Positions 1-4,394 of a stretch of 5,568 bases of DNA are shown here, piece after piece (position 1 is the first letter of the stretch; each line of letters starts with the position of its first letter). The position numbers and the translations under genes are program-made. Location: contig CAMCIP010000154.1 in NCBI GenBank assembly GCA_945874855.1, positions 1 through 5,568 of the forward strand, given 5' to 3'. This stretch comes from Brevundimonas vancanneytii (GTDB taxonomy: Bacteria > Pseudomonadota > Alphaproteobacteria > Caulobacterales > Caulobacteraceae). Under the pieces are notes generated by a model, which saw only the letters and a list, made by a program, of their open reading frames with translations, had not been told where the DNA came from and did not search any database.

Positions 1-138
1 CGTGATCAGCCTGTGGATGCCCGACTTGGACGCCAGATCCAGCGCCTCCTTCATCTCGTCGAACGAGGGAGACACGCCGGTCTCCTTGATCCGCTCGTGG
101 ATGAACATCAGGAGCTCGTGCTGCTTCTTGGTGAGCAT
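1..138 (-). CDS. lexA: LexA SOS repressor, N-terminal part (runs off the left edge)
   Basis: Only the first 46 codons are in the window. They begin MLTKKQHELL and contain GVSPSFDEMKEAL at residues 21-33 and SKSGIHRLIT at 37-46. This is the LexA winged helix-turn-helix: an opening helix, the G-x-S-P-S-F turn that alphaproteobacterial LexA has where E. coli has G-x-P-P-T-R, and the start of the SKSGIHR recognition helix. By family knowledge LexA represses DNA-damage genes and cleaves itself when activated RecA is present; the Ala-Gly cleavage site and Ser-Lys protease domain lie outside the window. The ATG at 138 fits the usual LexA N-terminus. The upstream ribosome binding site is weak (a GAAAG-like stretch). 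Its own promoter and two LexA boxes lie in the 83-bp gap after trpC, so it is probably autoregulated and need not depend on trp transcription. Confidence 0.95.
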   Translation of the reverse strand, partial: MLTKKQHELLMFIHERIKETGVSPSFDEMKEALDLASKSGIHRLIT

Positions 139-155
139 GGCGTCGAATCTTTCAG

Positions 156-170
156 GAACAAGCCGTGAAC
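156..170 (-). promoter_or_regulatory. LexA operator (SOS box), lexA leader-proximal copy
   Basis: Read on the minus strand this is GTTCACGGCTTGTTC, an exact match to the alphaproteobacterial LexA direct repeat GTTC-N7-GTTC. It lies between the predicted transcription start (near 174) and the lexA start codon at 138. LexA bound here could block promoter clearance or elongation. It is inverted relative to the second box, and the two centres are 25 bp apart. The match is seen directly; binding is inferred. Confidence 0.8.
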
Positions 171-180
171 CGATGGCGAT

Positions 181-195
181 GTTCTGTAAGTGTTC
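181..195 (+). promoter_or_regulatory. LexA operator (SOS box), promoter-overlapping copy
   Basis: The plus strand reads GTTCTGTAAGTGTTC, a perfect GTTC-N7-GTTC alphaproteobacterial SOS box. It covers the spacer and -10 region of the predicted minus-strand lexA promoter, where bound repressor would exclude RNA polymerase. This is the expected arrangement for lexA autoregulation. Confidence 0.87.
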
Positions 196-209
196 TTGCC
201 TAATGTCAA
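181..209 (-). promoter_or_regulatory. lexA: Predicted sigma-70/sigma-73 type promoter of lexA
   Basis: On the minus strand a perfect -35 TTGACA occupies 209-204. Seventeen bases later comes CAGAAC (186-181), within TACAGAAC. This keeps the A-N-A-W-C end of the Caulobacter-type -10 GCTANAWC but is a poor match to TATAAT. The predicted start of transcription is near 174, giving a leader of about 36 bases. The -10 is embedded in a LexA box. The -35 is strong evidence; the -10 assignment is tentative. Confidence 0.65.
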
Positions 210-221
210 CTTAACGGCAGA

Positions 222-1025
222 TCACGCCATCCACTCCCTGGTCGCCGCCTCCACGTCGCTCTGCCGCATCAGGCTTTCGCCGACCAGCACCGCCTGCGCA
301 TGAGCCGCCGCCACCCGCGCCACGTCGTCGGGGGTGAAGATCCCGCTCTCGGCGACCAGCAGGGCGTGGACGGGGCTGTGCAGGGCCAGGTCCTCGACGC
401 GGGCCAGGTCGACGTTGAAGGTGCGGAGCGACCGCGCGTTGATCCCGACCAGGGCCGTCTCACGATCTTCAACGAGCCGGCAGGCGCGGGCCATCTCGGC
501 CTCGTCGTGGGTCTCGATCAGGGCGTCCATGCCGAACCGGTCCGCCTCGGCCAGCAGGTCGGCGGACAGGGCGTCGTCGATCATGGCCAGGATGATCAGG
601 ATGGCGTCGGCCCCCAGGGCCCGGCTCTCGGCCACCTGCCAGGGATCGACGAGGAAGTCCTTGCGCAGGCAGGGCAGGGCGACGGCTTCCCGCGCGGCGA
701 CGAGGAAGGCGTCGTCGCCCTGGAAGCTGGGCCCGTCGGTCAGCACCGACAGACAGGTCGCGCCGCCGCGCTCATAGGCCCGGGCCAGCGCCGGTGGGTC
801 GAAGTCGGCGCGGATCAGGCCCTTTGAGGGGCTGGCCTTCTTGATCTCGGCGATCAGCGCCGGGTGGCCCGTGTCGTTGAACCGGCGCTGGAGGGCCGCG
901 TGGAACCCCCGCGGGGGTGAGGCCATGGCGGCGCGCGCCTCGACGGCAGCTTGCGATTCGGCCGCTTTGCGCGCGGCCACGTCCACCCGCTTGTAGGCGG
1001 CGATACCGGCCAGGACGTCGCTCAT
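222..1025 (-). CDS. trpC: Indole-3-glycerol phosphate synthase
   Basis: TrpC converts CdRP, 1-(2-carboxyphenylamino)-1-deoxyribulose 5-phosphate, to indole-3-glycerol phosphate with loss of CO2 and water, in the cytoplasm. The 267-residue protein is a complete single-domain (beta/alpha)8 barrel of normal length, not fused to TrpF. Visible active-site motifs are AEIKKASPSKG (59-69, with Glu60 and Lys62), LRKDF (120-124, Lys122), IETH (170-173, Glu171), GINARSL (194-200, Asn196) and AESGI (225-229, Ser227). Roles are assigned by comparison with E. coli IGPS. The frame stays open upstream to 1343, but that extension lies inside trpD and is Arg-rich and unlike any TrpC. The ATG at 1025 follows a good GAGGAG ribosome binding site and gives the expected N-terminus, MSDVLAGIAAYKR. 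The start overlaps the trpD stop as ATGA, which points to translational coupling. It is the last gene of the trpGDC run, and no terminator hairpin is seen after its stop. Confidence 0.97.
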   Translation of the reverse strand: MSDVLAGIAAYKRVDVAARKAAESQAAVEARAAMASPPRGFHAALQRRFNDTGHPALIAEIKKASPSKGLIRADFDPPALARAYERGGATCLSVLTDGPSFQGDDAFLVAAREAVALPCLRKDFLVDPWQVAESRALGADAILIILAMIDDALSADLLAEADRFGMDALIETHDEAEMARACRLVEDRETALVGINARSLRTFNVDLARVEDLALHSPVHALLVAESGIFTPDDVARVAAAHAQAVLVGESLMRQSDVEAATREWMA

Positions 1026-2056
1026 TCGGACGGCTCCTCGATCGGCGTGTTGGTCGACTCCACCAGCCGCGCCAGCGCCGTCGCGGCCCGCCCGTCGTCG
1101 ATGACGGCGGCGGCCAGTTCGGCGCCCTGCCGCAGGTCGGCGGCGCGATCGCCGACGATCAGGGCGGCGGCGGCGTTCAGCAGGACCACGTCGCGATAGG
1201 CGCCGGGTGCCCCGTCCAGCAGGGCGCGCAGGGCCGCCGCGTTCTCCTCGGCGTCCCCGCCGCGCAGGTCCTCGATCCGGGCGGCGGGCAGGCCGGCGTC
1301 GGCGGGCGTGACGCTGAAGCGGCGCACCGCCCCGTCCTTCCATTCCGCCACCTCGGTGGGCCCCGTGGTGGTCAGCTCGTCCAGCCCCTGACCGTGCACG
1401 GTCCAGGCCCGCGCGGCCCCCAGCCGGCCCAGCACCTCGGCCAGCGGTTCCAGCAGGCGGGGGTCATAGACGCCCATAACCTGACGCCGCGCGCCCGCCG
1501 GATTGGACAGGGGCCCGAGCAGGTTGAACACGGTGCGGAACCCGATCTCGGCCCGCACCGGCCCGACATGCCGCATCGCCCCGTGGTAGGCAGGGGCGAA
1601 CAGGAAGGCGATGCCGGCCTCATCCAGCGACCGCCGTTGCTGCTGCGGCGTGGCGGCCAGATTGACGCCCAGCGCCGCCAGCACGTCCGACGATCCCGAC
1701 TTGGAGCTCAGGGCGCGGTTGCCGTGCTTGGCGACCTTCAGCCCCGCGCCCGCCAGCACCAGGGCCGCGGCGGTGGAGATGTTGAAGGTGTGCTGGCCGT
1801 CGCCGCCGGTCCCGCAGGTGTCGATGACGTCGTACGGATGGTCCAGGGTCAGGGCTGCGTCGCGCATGGCCGTGGCGAAGGCCGCGATCTCCTCCACTGT
1901 CTCGCCGCGCACGCGCAGGGCGGTGACGGCCGCGGCGACCTGGGCCGGGGTCGGCTCGCCGCGCAGGCAGGCGGCGAAGAAGGCATGCGCCTCCTCGCTC
2001 GACAGCACGCGGCCGTCGACCAGCTTGGCCAGCAGGGGCTTGAAGGAATCAGCCAT
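1022..2056 (-). CDS. trpD: Anthranilate phosphoribosyltransferase
   Basis: TrpD transfers the phosphoribosyl group of PRPP to anthranilate, making N-(5-phosphoribosyl)anthranilate. The 344-residue length is typical of the monofunctional enzyme, with no fused glutaminase. Signature motifs appear in order: the PRPP/pyrophosphate loop DTCGTGGDG (79-87), FNIST (91-95), KHGNR (110-114), FLFAPAYHGAMRHVGPVR (151-168) with the anthranilate-binding region, FNLLGPLSNP (177-186), and HGQGLDE (221-227), whose Asp226-Glu227 pair is the Mg-binding DE of the family. The ATG at 2056 shares one base with the trpG stop (TGATG). No Shine-Dalgarno sequence is evident, so translation probably depends on ribosomes finishing trpG. 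The stop overlaps the trpC start by four bases. A long open frame on the opposite strand (917-2224) is a high-GC shadow. Confidence 0.97.
   Translation of the reverse strand: MADSFKPLLAKLVDGRVLSSEEAHAFFAACLRGEPTPAQVAAAVTALRVRGETVEEIAAFATAMRDAALTLDHPYDVIDTCGTGGDGQHTFNISTAAALVLAGAGLKVAKHGNRALSSKSGSSDVLAALGVNLAATPQQQRRSLDEAGIAFLFAPAYHGAMRHVGPVRAEIGFRTVFNLLGPLSNPAGARRQVMGVYDPRLLEPLAEVLGRLGAARAWTVHGQGLDELTTTGPTEVAEWKDGAVRRFSVTPADAGLPAARIEDLRGGDAEENAAALRALLDGAPGAYRDVVLLNAAAALIVGDRAADLRQGAELAAAVIDDGRAATALARLVESTNTPIEEPSE
1034..1039 (-). promoter_or_regulatory. Ribosome binding site that decides the trpC start
   Basis: The minus strand reads GAGGAG, 8 bases before the ATG at 1025, inside the last codons of trpD (Glu-Glu). 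It is the strongest Shine-Dalgarno sequence among the trp genes here. It supports the 267-residue TrpC over the longer open frame that reaches 1343. Confidence 0.75.
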
Positions 2057-2646
2057 CAGACCATCGCGGTCCGGCGCACCTTCGCCAGGTCCAGGAAGTT
2101 CGCCAGCAGGTCGTGGCCGTGCTCCGTGGCGATCGATTCGGGGTGGAACTGGACGCCGTGGATCGGCCGGGTCCGGTGCGACAGGCCCATGATCTCGCCG
2201 TCCTCCGTCCAGGCCGTGACCTGAAGCACGTCGGGCAGGGTCTCGCGGCGCACGGCCAGGGAGTGATAGCGGGTGGCGGTGAAGGGCGAGGGCAGGCCGC
2301 GGAACACGCTCAGCCCCTCGTGATGCATGGGCGAGGTCTTGCCGTGCATCAGGGCCTTGGCCCGCACCACCTCGCCGCCGAAGGCCTGGCCGATGGCCTG
2401 ATGGCCCAGGCAGACGCCCAGGATGGGCATGTCCTCGGCCGCCGTCCGGATCAGCGACAGGCAGACGCCCGCCTCGTTCGGCGAGCAGGGCCCGGGCGAC
2501 AGCAGCACGGCCTGCGGGTCCAGCGCCCAGGCCTCGTCGACGGTCAGGTCGTCGTTGCGCACCACATGGGTCGGCGCGCCCAGCTCCGCGAGGTAGTGGA
2601 CGAGGTTGTATGTGAAGCTGTCGTAGTTATCGACGACGAGGATCAT
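2056..2646 (-). CDS. trpG: Anthranilate synthase component II (glutamine amidotransferase)
   Basis: TrpG hydrolyses glutamine and channels ammonia to TrpE for anthranilate synthesis. The 196-residue protein is a class I amidotransferase of standard length. It begins MILVVDNYDSFTYNLVHYL, then shows LLSPGPCSP (48-56, oxyanion region), GVCLGHQAIGQAFGG (77-91) with nucleophile Cys79, HGKTSPMHH (101-109), and FHPESI (167-172) completing the triad as His168 and Glu170. Such proteins sometimes also serve p-aminobenzoate synthesis as PabA; the adjacent trpD, trpC and trpE favour the tryptophan role, but dual use cannot be excluded. The ATG at 2646 gives the canonical N-terminus; upstream there is only a partial Shine-Dalgarno (GGA, six bases before). 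It starts the tightly packed trpGDC run and is separated from trpE by 314 bp containing an opposite-strand gene, so it may have its own promoter. I could not identify a convincing one. Confidence 0.96.
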   Translation of the reverse strand: MILVVDNYDSFTYNLVHYLAELGAPTHVVRNDDLTVDEAWALDPQAVLLSPGPCSPNEAGVCLSLIRTAAEDMPILGVCLGHQAIGQAFGGEVVRAKALMHGKTSPMHHEGLSVFRGLPSPFTATRYHSLAVRRETLPDVLQVTAWTEDGEIMGLSHRTRPIHGVQFHPESIATEHGHDLLANFLDLAKVRRTAMV

Positions 2647-2700
2647 TGCGGTTCCATAGGGCCCGTCGGCGTGCCGGCCAAGCGGTGAGGGGGTCGCAAC

Positions 2701-2730
2701 CCTTCGTTAACCGGCGCGGGCTGACGAAGG
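2701..2730. repeat. 30-bp imperfect palindrome between trpG and the small membrane gene
   Basis: The left arm CCTTCGTTAACC (2701-2712) and the right arm GGCTGACGAAGG (2719-2730) pair at 10 of 12 positions. The outer seven are perfect (CCTTCGT / ACGAAGG), and the loop is 6 bases (GGCGCG). In RNA from either strand one of the two mismatches becomes a G-U pair. No T-run follows on either side, so it is not an intrinsic terminator. The right arm contains most of the ribosome binding site of the gene at 2735. It could be a dimeric repressor site in the divergent control region or an RNA hairpin that hides that binding site. Function is unknown. The rest of 2647-2734 shows no clear -35/-10 pair on either strand. 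Confidence 0.5.
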
Positions 2731-2734
2731 ACGG

Positions 2735-2947
2735 ATGAACGCAGACGCCATCGACCGGGCGGGCAGGGCCATCGTCGAAGCCCGCACCCTGCTGGACCGG
2801 CCGGCCGGGGCCGACAGGGCCGCGCCGATCAAGGTGGTGGGGGCCTCGGCCCTGGCCGCGGTGGCGGCGGTCCTGATGGCGGGCGCCTTCATCCTTGGCC
2901 CCGGCGTGACGGTCGACGAACCGGCCGTGGCGGAACAGGCGCGCTGA
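2735..2947 (+). CDS. Small single-pass membrane protein, function unknown
   Basis: I do not recognise this 70-residue protein. Residues 1-31 are polar and helical-looking (MNADAIDRAGRAIVEARTLL, then DRPAGADRAA). Residues about 34-57 form one Ala/Val/Leu-rich membrane helix (VVGASALAAVAAVLMAGAFI and onward), and the tail of about 13 residues is acidic (VDEPAVAEQ). Arg28 and Lys33 before the helix suggest the N-terminus is cytoplasmic and the tail periplasmic. It lacks a lipobox, and the helix sits too far in for a typical signal peptide. The case for a real gene is that nearly every codon ends in G or C, GAAGGA lies just before the ATG (only 3 bases away, rather close), and it fills a gap between well-defined genes. 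It runs against the trp genes, divergent from trpG and convergent with trpE (13 bp between stops). Read-through from trpE would produce RNA antisense to it. Confidence 0.7.
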   Translation: MNADAIDRAGRAIVEARTLLDRPAGADRAAPIKVVGASALAAVAAVLMAGAFILGPGVTVDEPAVAEQAR

Positions 2948-2960
2948 CGCCAGTCCAGGT

Positions 2961-4394
2961 TCAACGGTAACGCCCGGCCTCCTGCGCCGCCCGCATGGGG
3001 GCCCGCGCCTTGGCGAGGGTCTCCTGATACTCGGCGACCGGGTCGCTGTCGGCGACGACCCCGGCGCCGGCCTGGACGTGGATGCCGCCCCGGGCGAACA
3101 GGGCGGTGCGCAGGACGATGCAGACGTCGGCCTCGCCAGCCGAGGTGATGTAGCCGACCCCGCCGCCATAGCCGACACCGCGCTTCACCTCTTCCAGCTC
3201 GTCGATGATCTCCATGGCCCGCACCTTGGGCGCGCCGGACAGGGTGCCCGCGGGCAGGGCCGCCAGCAGGGTGTCGACAGCGTCCAGCCGCGGATCGGCC
3301 TCGCCCTCCACATTGGAGACGATGTGCATGACCTGGCTGTAGCGCTCGACGGCGAAGCTGTCGGTGACGCGCACGGTGCCGGGCGTCGAGACCCGGCCTA
3401 CGTCGTTGCGGCCGAGGTCTAGCAGCATCAGATGCTCGGCCCGCTCCTTCGGATCGGCCAGCAGTTCGGCCTCCAGGGTCGCGTCGGCCGAGGCGTCAGC
3501 CCCGCGCGGGCGGGTGCCGGCCAGGGGCCGGATGGTGACGCGGCCGTCCTTGCGCCGCACCAGGATCTCCGGGCTGGATCCGGCCAGCTGGAAGTCCACC
3601 ATGTCGAGGAAGAACAGATAGGGCGACGGGTTCTGGCGGCGCAGGGCGCGGTAGACGGCGAAGGGATCGCCGGCCCACGGCGCGCTCAGCCGGTGGCTCA
3701 GCACGACCTGGAAGATGTCGCCGGCGGCGATATAGGCCTTGGCCCGCTCGATCAGGGCGGTGAAGGCGGACTGGTCAACGGGTGAGGCGAAGTCCACCTC
3801 CATGGGCAGCGGGTCGGGGCGGCCGGGCAGGGGGCCGCGCAGCGCCGCCTCGAAGGCGTCCAGCCGGGTCTCCGCTGCGGCGGGATCGCCGTCGCGAACG
3901 GGGGCCGTCAGGACGATCTCATGCTTCACCGAATCGAACACGGCGATCAGGCCGGGCCGGGTCAGGACCGCGTCGGGCAGATCCAGCGGATCGGCATTGG
4001 CCGCGCCCAGCGGTTCCAGCAGGCGGACGAGGTCATAGCCGAAGACGCCGAACAGGCCCGCGGCCATGGGCGGGAGGTCGTCGGGCAGGTCCAGCGCGGA
4101 TTCGGCGATCAGGGCCCGCAGGGACGTCAGTGCCGGCCCGGGCTCGGCGACGAACCGGGCGGCCGCCACGTCGGGCCCGCGGGCGATCTCGGCCCGGCCG
4201 TCGCGGCAGCGCCAGACCACGTCAGGCTCCAGCGTCAGGATCGACCAGCGGCCATTGACGGCGCCGCCTTCGACCGACTCGAGCAGAACGGCGTGGGGCC
4301 GGCCGTGGGCGACCTTGAGGAAGGCCGAGACCGGCGTCTCCAGATCGTCGATGAGGCGCCGGACGACCAGCTTCGCCGGATCGCCCGTCGTCAT
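2961..4394 (-). CDS. trpE: Anthranilate synthase component I
   Basis: TrpE makes anthranilate from chorismate using ammonia supplied by TrpG. The 477 residues are close to the family norm of about 500, and no TrpG domain is fused, unlike the rhizobial TrpE(G). The N-terminal domain has LLES (37-40), the tryptophan-sensing motif whose Ser matches Ser40 of the Salmonella enzyme, so feedback inhibition is likely. The catalytic domain shows NPSPYLFF (255-262), GSSPEILVR (272-280), RPLAGTRPRG (289-298), DPKERAEHLMLLDLGRND (314-331), HIVSNVEG (357-364), PAGTLSGAPK (381-390) and QAGAGVVADSDP (441-452). By family comparison, Glu320 and Glu458 probably bind Mg and His357 is probably catalytic. PabB is less likely given the LLES motif and the trp neighbours. 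The ATG at 4394 overlaps the chaperone stop (ATGA) with no good Shine-Dalgarno. There is therefore no room for a trpL leader peptide or attenuator directly before it. Confidence 0.96.
   Translation of the reverse strand: MTTGDPAKLVVRRLIDDLETPVSAFLKVAHGRPHAVLLESVEGGAVNGRWSILTLEPDVVWRCRDGRAEIARGPDVAAARFVAEPGPALTSLRALIAESALDLPDDLPPMAAGLFGVFGYDLVRLLEPLGAANADPLDLPDAVLTRPGLIAVFDSVKHEIVLTAPVRDGDPAAAETRLDAFEAALRGPLPGRPDPLPMEVDFASPVDQSAFTALIERAKAYIAAGDIFQVVLSHRLSAPWAGDPFAVYRALRRQNPSPYLFFLDMVDFQLAGSSPEILVRRKDGRVTIRPLAGTRPRGADASADATLEAELLADPKERAEHLMLLDLGRNDVGRVSTPGTVRVTDSFAVERYSQVMHIVSNVEGEADPRLDAVDTLLAALPAGTLSGAPKVRAMEIIDELEEVKRGVGYGGGVGYITSAGEADVCIVLRTALFARGGIHVQAGAGVVADSDPVAEYQETLAKARAPMRAAQEAGRYR

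Noticed and set aside
2..214. 70-codon plus-strand frame opposite lexA and its promoter
   Set aside because: It overlaps the LexA coding sequence and both operators, and its sequence is unlike any coding region I recognise.
1026..1343. N-terminal extension of trpC to a start at 1343
   Set aside because: It lies wholly inside trpD, is Arg/Gly/Pro-rich shadow sequence, and the ATG at 1025 has a good GAGGAG site and the canonical TrpC N-terminus.
1527..1542. Possible further LexA box (GAAC...GAAC) inside trpD
   Set aside because: The half-sites are separated by 8 bases and not 7, and it lies deep in coding sequence with no promoter nearby.
917..2224. 435-codon open frame on the plus strand opposite trpD and trpC
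   Set aside because: Antisense shadow of high-GC genes: composition is Gly/Gln/Arg-rich, there is no recognisable domain, and the minus-strand genes carry intact enzyme motifs.
2705..2714. CtrA-like half-site (GTTAACC) between trpG and the small gene
   Set aside because: A full CtrA site needs TTAA-N7-TTAA; the second half is missing, and the TTAACC is part of the palindrome arm.
2939..2953. Possible bidirectional terminator between the small gene and trpE
   Set aside because: Only a 4-bp GGCG/CGCC stem is present, with no T-run on either side.
2627..3178. 183-codon minus-strand frame spanning the end of trpE, the gap and the start of trpG
   Set aside because: Arg/Pro-rich out-of-frame sequence overlapping two confident genes and the well-supported plus-strand small gene.
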